Shown piece by piece: positions 27,470-37,425 of a DNA stretch of 64,000 nucleotides. A model generated the notes under the pieces. That model did not search any database and was not told the DNA's origin. It saw nothing but the letters and a program-made list of their open reading frames with translations. Origin of the DNA: Enterococcus sp. BWB1-3 (GTDB taxonomy: Bacteria > Bacillota > Bacilli > Lactobacillales > Enterococcaceae). The position numbers and the translations under genes are program-made. Every line of letters starts with the position of its first letter. Position 1 is the stretch's first letter. The DNA is taken from assembly GCF_016745275.1 (NCBI RefSeq), contig NZ_JADOEP010000006.1:38359-102358 (forward strand), in the 5' to 3' direction.

Positions 27470-27735
27470 AAAATAGAAATTTACTTGAGACGATGAACAA
27501 GAGGAGTACTGTCAGCAGGGATTTCAGAGAGAAGATCAGTTGGTGCAAGATCTTTACGAATTTGGCAGGAAGGTAGCTTGTGAGTCAATAATTTGAACGA
27601 TTTTAGTAGAATTATTCGGGTAGTGAACGTTATCTCACTCAAATAAGAGGTGTCTGACAGAGTTCAGATACAATTTGGGTGGTACCGCGTAGCATATACG
27701 TCCTGAAACAGTAACGCTGTTTCAGGACTTTTTTG
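27470..27735 (+). ncRNA. T-box leader of valS
   Basis: tRNA-sensing riboswitch. The conserved T-box TGGGTGGTACCGCG lies at 27676-27689, after a long stem I region with the AGTA element near 27503. The terminator is GTCCTGAAACAG (27700-27711) with CTGTTTCAGGAC (27717-27728) and a T run; the antiterminator would use the T-box. The specifier should be a valine codon; GTA at 27573-27575 is a candidate but was not proven by folding. Uncharged tRNA-Val is expected to allow valS expression. Confidence 0.93.
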
Positions 27736-27794
27736 TTTTACCTGTCAGAAATATCGATTTATTCGTTAAAAGGAAGAGAAAGAAGGAGATACAA

Positions 27795-30440
27795 ATGTCG
27801 GAAGAAAATAATTTACCTACGAAATATCAGCCTACAGAAATAGAACAAGGACGCTATCAAAAATGGCTGGATCAGGATTTGTTCAAGCCAAATGGAAATA
27901 AAGAGGCGAAGCCTTATTCTATCGTGATTCCTCCACCAAATGTTACCGGAAAGCTGCATTTAGGTCATGCGTGGGATACAGCATTGCAGGATATTATTAT
28001 TCGCCAAAAGCGGATGCAGGGATATGATACTGTTTGGGTTCCGGGAATGGATCATGCCGGAATTGCAACGCAGGCAAAAGTAGAAGAAAAGCTTGCAGAG
28101 CAAGGGATTTCCCGCTATGATCTAGGACGTGAAAAATTCGTGGAGCAGGTGTGGGAATGGAAAGAAGAGTATGCTTCTCATATACGTGAACAATGGGCAA
28201 AAATGGGCTTATCACTGGACTATAGCCGTGAACGTTTTACATTGGATGAGGGATTGTCAGAAGCGGTTCGAACTGTTTTTGTAAAGCTTTATGAGAAAAA
28301 CTTGATTTATCGTGGAGAATATATCATCAACTGGGACCCGAAAGCAAGAACAGCACTGTCCGACATTGAAGTGATACACAAAGACATTCAAGGTGCGTTC
28401 TATCATATGAGCTATCCGCTGACAGATGGAACTGGTGTTGTGGAAATTGCGACAACACGTCCGGAAACCATGCTGGGTGATACGGCTGTTGCAGTTCATC
28501 CAGAAGATAAGCGCTATCAGGCTCTAATCGGAAAAACGGTCACACTGCCGCTAGTGAATAAAGAAATTCCGATTATTGCTGATGAGTATGTAGATATGGA
28601 ATTTGGTACAGGTGTGGTAAAAATTACTCCTGCTCATGACCCAAATGACTTTGAAGTTGGGAATCGTCATGATCTCCCTAGAGTAAATGTCATGAATGAT
28701 GATGGAACAATGAATGAACTGGCGGGGAAATATGCAGGAATGGACCGCTTTGAAGCACGCAAAATGATTATTTCTGATTTAAAAGAAATGGATCGTTTGA
28801 TTAAAATTGAAAATATGACGCATAGCGTTGGTCATTCGGAACGTACTGGTGTGGTTGTAGAGCCGCGATTGTCTACGCAATGGTTTGTCAAAATGCAGCC
28901 GCTCGCAGATCAGGCGATTAAAAATCAGCAGACTGAAAATGCTGTTGAATTTTATCCTGAACGTTTTAACAATACGTTTACCCGCTGGATGGAAAATGTT
29001 CATGACTGGGTAATCTCTCGTCAGCTGTGGTGGGGCCATCAGATTCCGGCGTGGTATCACAATGAAACCGGAGAAATGTATGTGGGGATGGACGCACCTG
29101 CCGACAGTGAAAACTGGACACAGGATGCAGATGTATTGGATACATGGTTCAGTTCAGCGTTGTGGCCGTTTTCAACAATGGGTTGGCCGGATACGGAGAG
29201 CTTGGATTACCAGCGTTACTTCCCAACCAGTACGCTGGTAACAGCCTACGATATTATTTTCTTCTGGGTAAGCCGAATGATTTTCCAAAGTCTGGAGTTT
29301 ACCGGTGAACGTCCATTCCAGCATGCGCTGATTCACGGCTTGATTCGTGATGAAGAGGGGCGGAAGATGAGTAAGTCTCTTGGCAACGGAATTGATCCGA
29401 TGGATATTATTGAAAAGTACGGGACAGATGCCTTACGCTGGTTCCTGTCCAACGGCTCAGCTCCTGGTCAGGATGTTCGCTTTAGTTATGAAAAAATGGA
29501 TGCTGCCTGGAATTTCATCAATAAAATTTGGAATGCCAGCCGCTTCGTAATTATGAATATCGAAGGAATGACGGTTGAAGACATTGATTTCAACGGAGAA
29601 AAAACAGTTGCTGATCGTTGGATTCTGACTCGTTTGAATGAGACAATCGCTCGGGTAACCGATTTGTTTGATCGTTTTGAATTTGGGGAAGCCGGTCGTT
29701 TGCTTTATAATTTCATTTGGGATGATTTTTGTGACTGGTATATTGAAATGAGCAAAGAAATTCTGTATGGTGAAAATGAAGCAGCAAAGCAGACCACAAA
29801 GAGTATACTTGTCTATACACTGGATAATATTTTGCGTTTGCTTCACCCGATCATGCCGTTTGTAACTGAAGAAATTTGGGAAAAAATTCCGCATATTGGT
29901 GTATCGTTGGTTGTTGCTGAGTATCCCACTGTGCATGAAGAGCTATCTGATAATAAGGCAGCTCAAGGAATGGAAGTTTTGAAAGAAGTGATTCGTTCCG
30001 TTCGAAATATTCGTGCAGAGGTGAATACTCCTTTATCCAAACCAATCACATTGCTGATAAAGACAGCTGATGAATCTGCAGATCGATTCCTAATTGAAAA
30101 TAAAAACTATATTGAGCGATTCTGTAATCCTGAAGAATTGACAATCAGCAGTGAGATTACTGCTCCAGAGCTGGCGATGTCGGCTATTCTTACTGGTGTG
30201 GAAATCTATCTGCCGCTAGCCGGACTGATTAATATTGAAGAAGAGGTTGCTCGCCTTGAGAAGGAACTGGGGAAATGGAATCAGGAAGTAACACGGGTCC
30301 AGGGTAAGCTGTCCAATGAACGATTTGTTGGTAATGCGCCTGAAGATGTGGTTCAGGCAGAAAAAGAAAAAGAAAAGGATTATCTGGAAAAACAAAAAAC
30401 AGTTCGTGAAAGAATTGAGCAGTTAAAAACAATTCAATAA
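27795..30440 (+). CDS. valS: Valine-tRNA ligase
   Basis: Class Ia aminoacyl-tRNA synthetase that charges tRNA-Val. The 881-residue protein has the HIGH-type motif in [14 protein letters not shown] near 50, the editing (CP1) domain in the middle, the KMSKS motif in [10 protein letters not shown] near 525, an anticodon-binding helical region, and the ValS-specific C-terminal coiled coil (about 810-878) that contacts the tRNA. AAGGAGAT precedes ATG. It is controlled by the T-box leader and ends in a hairpin that belongs to an adjacent IS remnant. Confidence 0.97.
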   Translation: MSEENNLPTKYQPTEIEQGRYQKWLDQDLFKPNGNKEAKPYSIVIPPPNVTGKLHLGHAWDTALQDIIIRQKRMQGYDTVWVPGMDHAGIATQAKVEEKLAEQGISRYDLGREKFVEQVWEWKEEYASHIREQWAKMGLSLDYSRERFTLDEGLSEAVRTVFVKLYEKNLIYRGEYIINWDPKARTALSDIEVIHKDIQGAFYHMSYPLTDGTGVVEIATTRPETMLGDTAVAVHPEDKRYQALIGKTVTLPLVNKEIPIIADEYVDMEFGTGVVKITPAHDPNDFEVGNRHDLPRVNVMNDDGTMNELAGKYAGMDRFEARKMIISDLKEMDRLIKIENMTHSVGHSERTGVVVEPRLSTQWFVKMQPLADQAIKNQQTENAVEFYPERFNNTFTRWMENVHDWVISRQLWWGHQIPAWYHNETGEMYVGMDAPADSENWTQDADVLDTWFSSALWPFSTMGWPDTESLDYQRYFPTSTLVTAYDIIFFWVSRMIFQSLEFTGERPFQHALIHGLIRDEEGRKMSKSLGNGIDPMDIIEKYGTDALRWFLSNGSAPGQDVRFSYEKMDAAWNFINKIWNASRFVIMNIEGMTVEDIDFNGEKTVADRWILTRLNETIARVTDLFDRFEFGEAGRLLYNFIWDDFCDWYIEMSKEILYGENEAAKQTTKSILVYTLDNILRLLHPIMPFVTEEIWEKIPHIGVSLVVAEYPTVHEELSDNKAAQGMEVLKEVIRSVRNIRAEVNTPLSKPITLLIKTADESADRFLIENKNYIERFCNPEELTISSEITAPELAMSAILTGVEIYLPLAGLINIEEEVARLEKELGKWNQEVTRVQGKLSNERFVGNAPEDVVQAEKEKEKDYLEKQKTVRERIEQLKTIQ

Positions 30441-30454
30441 AAGACAAAAAACAG

Positions 30455-30507
30455 GAGTGTGGGACAATAGTCAGAAAAAAATCTGATTATTGCCCCACTT
30501 TTTTTGA
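30455..30507 (+). terminator. Terminator after valS formed by the IS end
   Basis: GTGGGACAATAGTCAGA (about 30458-30474) pairs imperfectly with TCTGATTATTGCCCCAC (about 30482-30498), followed by seven T. The left arm is the terminal inverted repeat of the IS1182-like remnant, so the mobile element appears to supply the terminator. Confidence 0.8.
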
Positions 30508-30581
30508 TTTTAAGGTATACAAAAAGCACACGACCTTATAAGATTAAAGTGACTAAACTCAACCAAAAAGGAGTGTGCCTT

Positions 30582-30840
30582 ATGTTTAAAAATTATACCA
30601 TTAATCAAACAACTTTACCATTAGATATAGAACAATATATTCCAGAAACATAGGAAACGAAAAATCGATGTCGAACCTGTATTTGGTCATCTAAAGGCTC
30701 AATTGGCATTCCATCGTTTCCACTTACGAGGGAAACAAGGGGCGAAGATTGACATTGGCTTGGCACTAATGGCACTAAATTTGAGGAAATTGGGAAAATA
30801 TATGGAGAGGAAGACACGTAAAAAAGAAAGAACACGCTCG
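30582..30840 (+). pseudogene. IS1182-family transposase remnant
   Basis: ATG 30582, behind AAAAAGGAG, starts MFKNYTINQTTLPLDIEQY, the characteristic N-terminus of IS1182-family transposases, and stops at 30653. Directly after, in another frame, RKIDVEPVFGHLKAQLAF and IDIGLALMALNLRKLGKYM are the family's C-terminal signature (the glutamate in VEPVFG is part of the catalytic region). Several hundred codons between them are deleted, so no active enzyme can be made. Confidence 0.85.
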
Positions 30841-30913
30841 ATTTTGATGATTATTGCCAAAATCGAGCGTGTTTTCTTTTTGAGGACGGACTATTGTCAC
30901 AGTCCCTGTTTTT

Positions 30914-33475
30914 TTAACACTTATTCAGTTCTCTTTTTTTCTTGATATAGAGCCAGTAACGGAAGAACAGGAAACTGAAAATTGTTGCAAAAGTAATGAT
31001 CAAGCCATAGTAATAGCTCATCGAACGATAAACCATTGCGATGGAATGTGTCCCTTCTTTTAGAGGGATTGCCATTAGATTGCCGGCGGCTGGTATCTGT
31101 TCCACAGCCTTGCCATTCGATTTAATCAGCCAGTTTTTATCATGTGGAACAGAAAGGTAGAGCAGCTGATCCTCGTTTTTAACGGAAATATTCCCAAAGA
31201 GCTCACCCATTTTTGTCCAACGCAAGTCAATGGCTTTATTTCGTTTTGAAGCAATCACTGCATCGAAAGCTCGCTGGTCTAGACTGACAAGCTCCATGTC
31301 TTCAAGATTTATCTTCTTACGACTTTTGAGAGTAAGTGTAACTTTATCACCTTTAGTATAGTAGCCTAAGTTAAACAATTGATTTGTTTTGATATAGACA
31401 TTAGGCTCAATCTTCTTGCCGTTGACAGAAAAGCTTTCAGTAGAGGACCATGAAACATTTGGAAGGTAAAAATAGAGTTCACCGGAAGCTGCTGTTATTA
31501 TTTCCAACAGTACTGTTTTTTCATCTGGCGAAATGGTTTCATTCGTTTTCTGAACAGGTTTAAAGTAATTTTCTGCTTCCGGTTTAAGTGCTTGAAGAAG
31601 ATTTTCCTGATTTATGATCGGTTCATCTTCCATTAACTGAACATTTGCGAACTCTTCAGAAACTAGGAAGCCCATGCCGACAGCTTCAGGATTTTTATAG
31701 CCAACAGTCTGACCGTCAATTGAAACAGCTTCTCTGAATGTATTTTCAAAAGGAGTAATCTGATAGGAAACGTTAAGTAAAAAGTTCACTACCTGCGAGT
31801 CATCCACATAGGCAATTCTGCGATCGTTTTTCTGATATAACCCCAAATCGTTCAGCATATCCTGAGTGTCAGAGTGCAAAGTGGACGTATAGCTGGATAC
31901 ACCTGCATAGCCGTAAAGAATGGAGTCATTATAGCCATTGGTTTTTTCAGTATATCCTGCTTCATCAGAGATAATAGTTTGCTTGAAGCGTTCAAAGTCT
32001 TTCTTTTTCAGTGCTGCTAAAATAGCAGCTTGTTTTTTATAGTTTTGCTCAAAGGCTTGCTGATTGCCAAAAGGAATTTCTTTTACCGATATCCAATAGT
32101 TTAGCCCCAGCTCCATAAAAATTGATACAGTTAACAGTATTCCGAAGATTTTCCATAAAGCTGTTCCTTTTTCAGCCTTTTGTCTGTGATTAAGCAGTAC
32201 ATAATAAAGCCAGATCAGGACCAATGAAATAACTGAATAACTATAGGAAAAAATAAAATTCTTGTTAAATAGGAAAAGTGCACTGTAGCCGCCCATGAGA
32301 CAGATTGTGTAAATCAGCGGAGCACTCAATGGCAGCTTTTCATCTGTCTGTAAACGAAGGAATGCTTCATAAGCAAATTTGATCACAATAAAACTGAAAA
32401 TGAATGTATTTCGATAAGGGAACCCTGCCGGACTTTGAAACATATGCCAGACTGTATTAATAAGCTCAATCCAAAAGCTGAGAAATAAAAATAAAATGAG
32501 AAAGAGCGACAATTTTTTTTCTTTCTTCGGAATGGAAGGAAGTAAAAAGTAGGTAAGGAATAATAGGACGATTAAAATTCCTGAAAATACTGTTGGAAGA
32601 TGTTCCAGTCTTAAATTAAAATCAACAGAGCCTATCCCGAATTGTGAAAAGAAAGAAAGACCAAACTTAGGATAAGGCAGAAAGGTCAGCAGATTGAAAT
32701 CTGTCTTTTTCGTCTGCATCATCCCTTCCAGTGCAGGAAGGAGAATAAAACTTGTTGAAATTCCTGACAGGAAAGAAGAGATGAAAAAGATTTTTCCTTC
32801 TTTTATAAAACCAAGAATAGAAGGTGCGGCACTCAATTTAAGATACAGATAAATACTGTAGCCGACTGCAAAGATACAGGTCATGTATCCCATATAGTAA
32901 TTAGTGAAAATCGACAGAAAAAGAATGGTGACATAAAGAGTCACTCTTTTTTCCTGCCAGAGCTTCTGTAGGCCTAATGCGAGAAGCGGAAATAAAATCA
33001 AAATATCCAGCCACATGAAGTTAATGCTGTAGGCGGCTGTAAAACCGCAAAGACTAAATGCTGTTGAGAAAATCCACGTAAAAGGAGAAACTTCAATATA
33101 TGTCTTTTTCAAGTAGTAGAACATACTCATACCGATACATGAAATTTTCAACGTAATGATCCAGACAATCGCAACCGGCAGCTGCTCATGCGGAAAGAAT
33201 AAGGTCAGTAAATTAAATGGACTTAATAAATAATAAGAGCTTAACGGGAAGATAGTATCGCCAATTCCGTTGGAAAAAGAATAGAAGGTCAAATTGCCTT
33301 CTTCAACGAATGATTTAAAATTGCTCAGAAACGGCAGATATTGACTGCCTAAATCACTTGCCAGAAGATTGTTGTTTCCGAATGGGACAATACCCAAAAT
33401 AATCCAGAGAACAATCAGTATTGTAAATGGGACGAAGAAGCTTCCGATCAACAAACTATTTTCTTTTATTTTCAT
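30914..33475 (-). CDS. YfhO family membrane protein
   Basis: Large polytopic protein of 853 residues with about 13 membrane segments. Most lie in the first 450 residues, followed by a soluble extracytoplasmic domain (about 480-820) and a last helix near 825-845. YfhO proteins resemble GT-C glycosyltransferases; in related bacteria they attach sugars to lipoteichoic acid or related polymers. The acidic LASDLGSQYLPF loop near residue 38 corresponds to the expected catalytic loop. GAGGTGAT precedes ATG. The IS remnant lies directly behind its stop. The acceptor is not known from sequence. Confidence 0.88.
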   Translation of the reverse strand: MKIKENSLLIGSFFVPFTILIVLWIILGIVPFGNNNLLASDLGSQYLPFLSNFKSFVEEGNLTFYSFSNGIGDTIFPLSSYYLLSPFNLLTLFFPHEQLPVAIVWIITLKISCIGMSMFYYLKKTYIEVSPFTWIFSTAFSLCGFTAAYSINFMWLDILILFPLLALGLQKLWQEKRVTLYVTILFLSIFTNYYMGYMTCIFAVGYSIYLYLKLSAAPSILGFIKEGKIFFISSFLSGISTSFILLPALEGMMQTKKTDFNLLTFLPYPKFGLSFFSQFGIGSVDFNLRLEHLPTVFSGILIVLLFLTYFLLPSIPKKEKKLSLFLILFLFLSFWIELINTVWHMFQSPAGFPYRNTFIFSFIVIKFAYEAFLRLQTDEKLPLSAPLIYTICLMGGYSALFLFNKNFIFSYSYSVISLVLIWLYYVLLNHRQKAEKGTALWKIFGILLTVSIFMELGLNYWISVKEIPFGNQQAFEQNYKKQAAILAALKKKDFERFKQTIISDEAGYTEKTNGYNDSILYGYAGVSSYTSTLHSDTQDMLNDLGLYQKNDRRIAYVDDSQVVNFLLNVSYQITPFENTFREAVSIDGQTVGYKNPEAVGMGFLVSEEFANVQLMEDEPIINQENLLQALKPEAENYFKPVQKTNETISPDEKTVLLEIITAASGELYFYLPNVSWSSTESFSVNGKKIEPNVYIKTNQLFNLGYYTKGDKVTLTLKSRKKINLEDMELVSLDQRAFDAVIASKRNKAIDLRWTKMGELFGNISVKNEDQLLYLSVPHDKNWLIKSNGKAVEQIPAAGNLMAIPLKEGTHSIAMVYRSMSYYYGLIITFATIFSFLFFRYWLYIKKKRELNKC

Positions 33476-33938
33476 TTTTGTATCACCTCAAAGCAAAAAA
33501 ATTTTCCTATCAACAGGAATAATTGTTCAGCAGGATAAGTCTAACTTATTTAGAGCGAGAGTTCACGGATAGATCCTGATAACACAGTATTTCAGTTTAG
33601 CATGATATTGAATGATTCTCCAAAAAATTATGAGGGCTTTCATCCTCAGCTGCACTCTTACTCTGAAAGAAAAAAGAAAAATTTCTTTTTTTCAATAAGC
33701 CGGAATAGATTGACATGTTCCGACAATTGCTATTTTATCATATTCTGATTTTTAATAACTAAATTTGCTGAAAGAGCCTATATTTTTTATAGAATTTAAG
33801 AATTTCTTTAGTTATGAATAGGTAGGAGGAGGGTTATAACGTAAACCCTGTAATTTTACTGATTTGTTTCAAGAAATTGCCTTTATTAGTGAAATCGAAC
33901 TAGGCTTTCGCTATAATAGAAGGTGTGAGGTGACAAAA
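33476..33938. promoter_or_regulatory. Divergent region between yfhO-like gene and folC
   Basis: About 460 AT-rich bases without a convincing gene. A -10 TATAAT (33912-33917) sits 22 bases before the folC start, with only a weak -35. No repeats or RNA elements were recognised. Confidence 0.45.
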
Positions 33939-35261
33939 ATGTCAATAAATAGTGAAGAAGCAATTGAATGGATACACAGTCGTCTACCCTTTGGCTCACG
34001 TCCTGGACTGGAACGGGTGGAGGCTCTTTTGGAGCGAGTGAATAATCCGCATAGAAAGGTTCCGACAATTCATATTGCCGGGACAAATGGAAAGGGATCT
34101 ACAGTGACTTATCTGCGTTGTCTGCTGCAGGAAGCCGGAATTACCGTAGGGACATTTACGTCTCCTTACATTGAAGCTTTTAATGAACGAATTGCCATTG
34201 ACGGCGAAGGGATTCCAGATGAACAGCTGATTCATTATGTTGAAAAATATCAGCCGCTAGTTGAGGAAATGGATAAACAAGATGAAATAAGCGGGATTAC
34301 CGAGTTTGAAACATTAACTGCGATGGCTTTCGATTATTTTCTTGATCAGAAAGTAGATGTTGCAATTATAGAAGTTGGACTGGGCGGTTTACTGGATAGT
34401 ACCAATGTTGTTGAGCCGATTTTAACAGGTATTACTACGATTGGGATGGATCATACAGAGATTCTGGGTGAAACGCTTGAAGAAATTGCTTTTCAAAAAG
34501 CCGGAATTATAAAAAATAATATTCCTGTTGTAACTGGAAATATTGAAGCAGCAGCATTGAATGTTATTGAAAAACAAGCAAAAGAAAAGCAGACCCCCAT
34601 TTACCGTTTTAATCAGGAATATTCAATCGAATATGTACATTCTGATAAAGACTGGGGTGAAGTCTTTAGCTTTATTGGAGAACATGGTAAGATTCAAAAG
34701 CTCAAGACGCCGTTACTTGGTCAGCATCAAACGGAAAATGCGGGTGTAGCAATTGAATTGTTCTCTATTTATTGTCAGCTTACCGGGCAGCCTTTTCAAG
34801 CAAAGACCGTTCGACAGGGCTTGCTGTACGCAAAATGGCCGGCTCGAATGGAAAAAATCAGTGATGAACCGTTGATTGTATTGGACGGTGCCCATAATGA
34901 TCATGCGATGAAGCGTCTGGTAGAGAATCTGAAAACGGAATTTAAAGGTCGTTCCATTCATATTTTGTTTTCAGCATTGTCAACAAAGAATACCGATCAA
35001 ATGATTAAGGTGTTGAAGAATGTGCCCAACACTCATTTATATTTGACCACATTCGAATATCCTAAGGCCATGAATTTGGATAAGTTTGAGAAATATACAG
35101 ATGATAAAACAGATATTGTTTCTCTTTGGCAGTTTGGCATGGGGGAAATATTGGAAAAAATGACTAATGAAGATATGCTGCTGGTGACGGGCTCTCTGTA
35201 TTTTGTTTCACAGGTACGTGAATTATTATTGACAATAGGAGGAAGTAATGAACAAATTTGA
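33939..35261 (+). CDS. folC: Folylpolyglutamate synthase
   Basis: Adds glutamates to folates (and may act on dihydropteroate), keeping folates in the cell. The 440-residue Mur-ligase-type protein has the ATP loop in IHIAGTNGKGSTVTYL near 45 and SPYIEAFNERIAIDG near 78. The mid-domain contains EVGLGGLLDSTNV near 147 and GMDHTEILG near 170, and the C-terminal domain LDGAHNDHAM near 318. ATG 33939 has GAGGTGA upstream; an earlier in-frame start at 33864 lies in the promoter region. The next gene overlaps its end. Confidence 0.93.
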   Translation: MSINSEEAIEWIHSRLPFGSRPGLERVEALLERVNNPHRKVPTIHIAGTNGKGSTVTYLRCLLQEAGITVGTFTSPYIEAFNERIAIDGEGIPDEQLIHYVEKYQPLVEEMDKQDEISGITEFETLTAMAFDYFLDQKVDVAIIEVGLGGLLDSTNVVEPILTGITTIGMDHTEILGETLEEIAFQKAGIIKNNIPVVTGNIEAAALNVIEKQAKEKQTPIYRFNQEYSIEYVHSDKDWGEVFSFIGEHGKIQKLKTPLLGQHQTENAGVAIELFSIYCQLTGQPFQAKTVRQGLLYAKWPARMEKISDEPLIVLDGAHNDHAMKRLVENLKTEFKGRSIHILFSALSTKNTDQMIKVLKNVPNTHLYLTTFEYPKAMNLDKFEKYTDDKTDIVSLWQFGMGEILEKMTNEDMLLVTGSLYFVSQVRELLLTIGGSNEQI

Positions 35262-35910
35262 TGGAGTTATTTTTGACATGGACGGCTTGCTGTTCGATAC
35301 GGAGATGATTTATTATGACTCTTCACAGAAGGTTGCAGATGAAATGGGCTTTCCCTACACGAAGGAATTGTATCTTCAATTTTTAGGGGTTTCCGATGAA
35401 GAGGTTTGGGAAAATTATCATCGTATTTATCAGGACTTTGGACGGGAAACAGTTGATGAATTCATTCGCCGTTCTTATGCGGATACGATCAGCATGTTTG
35501 AATCCGGACAGGTACAGCTGAAAGAGGGGGTATTTGAATTGCTGGATTTTCTTGAAGAAAGCAATATCCCCAAGCTGGTTGCTTCAAGCAATGTTCGTCC
35601 TGCCATTGAATTACTGTTGGAGAATGCCGGAATTCGTGACCGGTTTCATCGAATTGTCTCAGCTGAAGATGTCAGCAGAGCCAAGCCAGATCCGGAAATT
35701 TTTCAAAAAGCTGTCAGCTTTCTGGGAACGCATCCGGAAAAGACACTGGTGCTGGAAGATTCTTCTCATGGAGTGAACGCTGCGTATGCTGCTGGAATTC
35801 CGGTGATTATGATTCCGGACCTGCTTCAGCCAGATGAAGATTTGAAAGGGAAGGCGCTGCAAATCTTTGACAGTCTGCTGGATGTACCCAATTATTTGAA
35901 AAACAAATAA
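35248..35910 (+). CDS. HAD-IA hydrolase (beta-phosphoglucomutase/phosphatase-like)
   Basis: Phosphatase-like protein of 220 residues. Motif I is FDMDGLLFDTE (D10, D12), with a helical C1 cap, motif II VASSN near 112, motif III lysine in RAKPDPEIF near 148, and motif IV VLEDSSHGV near 171. Substrate is unknown; phosphoglucomutase activity is less likely than simple phosphatase activity without supporting context. AGGAGG precedes ATG, and the first 14 bases overlap folC, so the genes are coupled. Confidence 0.88.
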   Translation: MNKFDGVIFDMDGLLFDTEMIYYDSSQKVADEMGFPYTKELYLQFLGVSDEEVWENYHRIYQDFGRETVDEFIRRSYADTISMFESGQVQLKEGVFELLDFLEESNIPKLVASSNVRPAIELLLENAGIRDRFHRIVSAEDVSRAKPDPEIFQKAVSFLGTHPEKTLVLEDSSHGVNAAYAAGIPVIMIPDLLQPDEDLKGKALQIFDSLLDVPNYLKNK

Positions 35911-35962
35911 ATGAAGAGCTCTTTTGCGTATCTTTATGAGACCACGTAAAGGAGCTGTTTTT

Positions 35963-36664
35963 ATGGAAGAAAAAAGGCTGTTCATTCATGAGATGCCGGA
36001 AGATTGTTTGCCCAGAGAGCGGTTGGAGGCTTTTGGTGAAAAGGCTCTTTCCAACCAGGAGCTGCTGGCGATTTTATTAAGAACGGGTTCGAGAGAACAA
36101 AATGTGATGGAGCTGTCTTCTACAATATTGAATCATTTTCGGCATTTAAATGAATTAAAAAATGCAACGCTGCACGAAATGATGTCAATTAAGGGAATTG
36201 GAAAAGTCAAAGCAATTGAACTGCGTGCGGCTGTTGAATTTGGTTATCGTTTGCAGCAAAGCAATCAGATGAAATATGGGAAAATATCCTCCAGCTATCA
36301 GATCGCTCAAAATCTAATTTATGAGCTGAGAGATTTTCAACAAGAGCATTTAGTCTGTCTGTACCTGAATACAAAAAATGAAGTCCTGCGGCAGGAGACG
36401 GTTTTCAAGGGATCACTAAATCAGAGTATTGCACATCCCAGAGAAGTTTTTAAAGGGGCGGTTAAGTATTCAGCTGCCCGTATCGTACTTGCACACAATC
36501 ATCCGAGTGGAAATCCAACCCCTTCACAAAGCGATATTCATTTTACTCAAAGGATGGAGGAATGTGGAGAAATGATGGGAATTGAGATACTGGATCACAT
36601 TATCATTGGACATGATGAATATATCAGCATGCGGGAGGAAAATTTTTTGAAGGGAGATAATTAG
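35963..36664 (+). CDS. radC: RadC family JAB1/MPN-domain protein
   Basis: The 233-residue protein has an N-terminal helix-hairpin-helix part (SIKGIGKVKAIEL near 77) and a C-terminal JAMM metalloprotease-like domain with HNHPSGNPTPSQSD (metal ligands H, H and D) near 175 and an upstream conserved E. The historic link to DNA repair is doubtful; the actual role is unresolved. AAAGGAG precedes ATG 35963, while the earlier in-frame ATG 35924 has no such site. Confidence 0.92.
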   Translation: MEEKRLFIHEMPEDCLPRERLEAFGEKALSNQELLAILLRTGSREQNVMELSSTILNHFRHLNELKNATLHEMMSIKGIGKVKAIELRAAVEFGYRLQQSNQMKYGKISSSYQIAQNLIYELRDFQQEHLVCLYLNTKNEVLRQETVFKGSLNQSIAHPREVFKGAVKYSAARIVLAHNHPSGNPTPSQSDIHFTQRMEECGEMMGIEILDHIIIGHDEYISMREENFLKGDN

Positions 36665-36669
36665 ATTTC

Positions 36670-36698
36670 TTGCAAAAATATAGGGGCGCGTGTAAAAT
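36670..36698 (+). promoter_or_regulatory. Promoter of the cold shock gene
   Basis: TTGCAA (36670-36675) and TAAAAT (36693-36698), 17 bp apart. It leaves a leader of about 105 bases before the start codon, in keeping with the long structured leaders of cold shock mRNAs. Confidence 0.7.
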
Positions 36699-36811
36699 GT
36701 ACTTGTAATCTTGTTTGGGACAGTATAGGAGTTTTTATTAGATAAAATCCTCTATCGTAGACGGGCAAAGTTACAATTATTTCAGTGCTTAAGCACGAGG
36801 AGGAACGGTTA

Positions 36812-37012
36812 ATGGAACAAGGAACAGTAAAATGGTTTAACGCAGAAAAAGGATTTGGATTTATCTCTCGCGAAGATGGCAGCGACGTATTCGTACATTT
36901 TTCAGCAATTCAAGGAGACGGATTCAAAACATTAGAAGAAGGTCAAGCAGTAACTTTTGATGTGGAAGATTCAGATCGCGGCCCTCAAGCAGTAAACGTT
37001 GAAAAACAATAA
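36812..37012 (+). CDS. Cold shock protein, CspA family
   Basis: Small OB-fold RNA/DNA-binding protein, 66 residues. Both RNA-binding motifs are present: GFGFIS (RNP1) and VFVHFSAI (RNP2). The start [10 protein letters not shown] at 36812 has GAGGAGG upstream, and a terminator follows. It has its own promoter and a long leader. The protein is expected to keep mRNA single-stranded in the cold or during growth changes. Confidence 0.95.
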   Translation: MEQGTVKWFNAEKGFGFISREDGSDVFVHFSAIQGDGFKTLEEGQAVTFDVEDSDRGPQAVNVEKQ

Positions 37013-37023
37013 TTGACCATTCG

Positions 37024-37058
37024 AAACACCTGGTTCTTTTGAATCGGGTGTTTTTTTG
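37024..37058 (+). terminator. Terminator after the cold shock gene
   Basis: AACACCTGGTTC pairs with GAATCGGGTGTT (one mismatch) around TTTT, followed by seven T. Confidence 0.88.
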
Positions 37059-37221
37059 AATTCTTAACAGAAATTTTCAGGATTAAAAATAGAAATGATC
37101 AGAGGGGGAGGAGTTTTAATTCTTAAATTGAAAAAGACTTTGATTGTCTCCGAACTCAAAAGAACTTGCTGGAAAAATACAGAGATAATGAATCACTTTA
37201 GTGTTTTATAGGAGTTAGAAA

Positions 37222-37350
37222 ATGCAGGATCATACTGGACTGGTTATTGATGTATCAATTAAAAGCAGAAAAGCTACAGTTAGCTTCAGATTAGTAAGAA
37301 CAGGCTCACACAAGGATCAACTGGGTTTGAACGGCTCAGCTTCAAAATAA
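37222..37350 (+). CDS. Possible small protein of 42 residues
   Basis: An ORF in the otherwise empty 370 bases between the cold shock gene and rnjA. It has ATG 37222 with AGGAG at 37210-37214, a good spacing. The product begins MQDHTGLVIDVSIKSRKA and is basic, with no membrane segment or known motif. Its stop lies directly before the rnjA terminator hairpin. It may be chance; the ribosome binding site is the only positive evidence. Confidence 0.3.
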   Translation: MQDHTGLVIDVSIKSRKATVSFRLVRTGSHKDQLGLNGSASK

Positions 37351-37404
37351 AAATCCCCGAAACCTGTTAAACTTTTTCAAGTTTTCGCAGTTTCGGGGAT
37401 TGTA
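37351..37404 (-). terminator. Terminator of rpoY-rnjA
   Basis: AATCCCCGAAAC and GTTTCGGGGATT form a perfect 12-bp stem with a further AAACTT/AAGTTT inner stem. On the minus strand it is followed by TTTTTATTTT. Confidence 0.88.
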
Positions 37405-37425
37405 CTGTTATTTGCAAAGTACCAG

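Larger units (their letters stand above)
30452..30908 (+). mobile_element. Internally deleted IS1182-like element
   Basis: About 457 bp. The left end CAGGAGTGTGGGACAATAG (30452-30470) and the right end read inward (CAGGGACTGTGACAATAG, 30908-30891) are matching terminal inverted repeats. Inside are the first 23 codons and the last ~60 codons of a transposase with the middle missing. Near the right end a 16-bp perfect hairpin (30831-30846 with 30858-30873) with a T-rich tail forms a strong terminator. With both ends kept, it could be moved by a full-length relative elsewhere. Confidence 0.85.
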
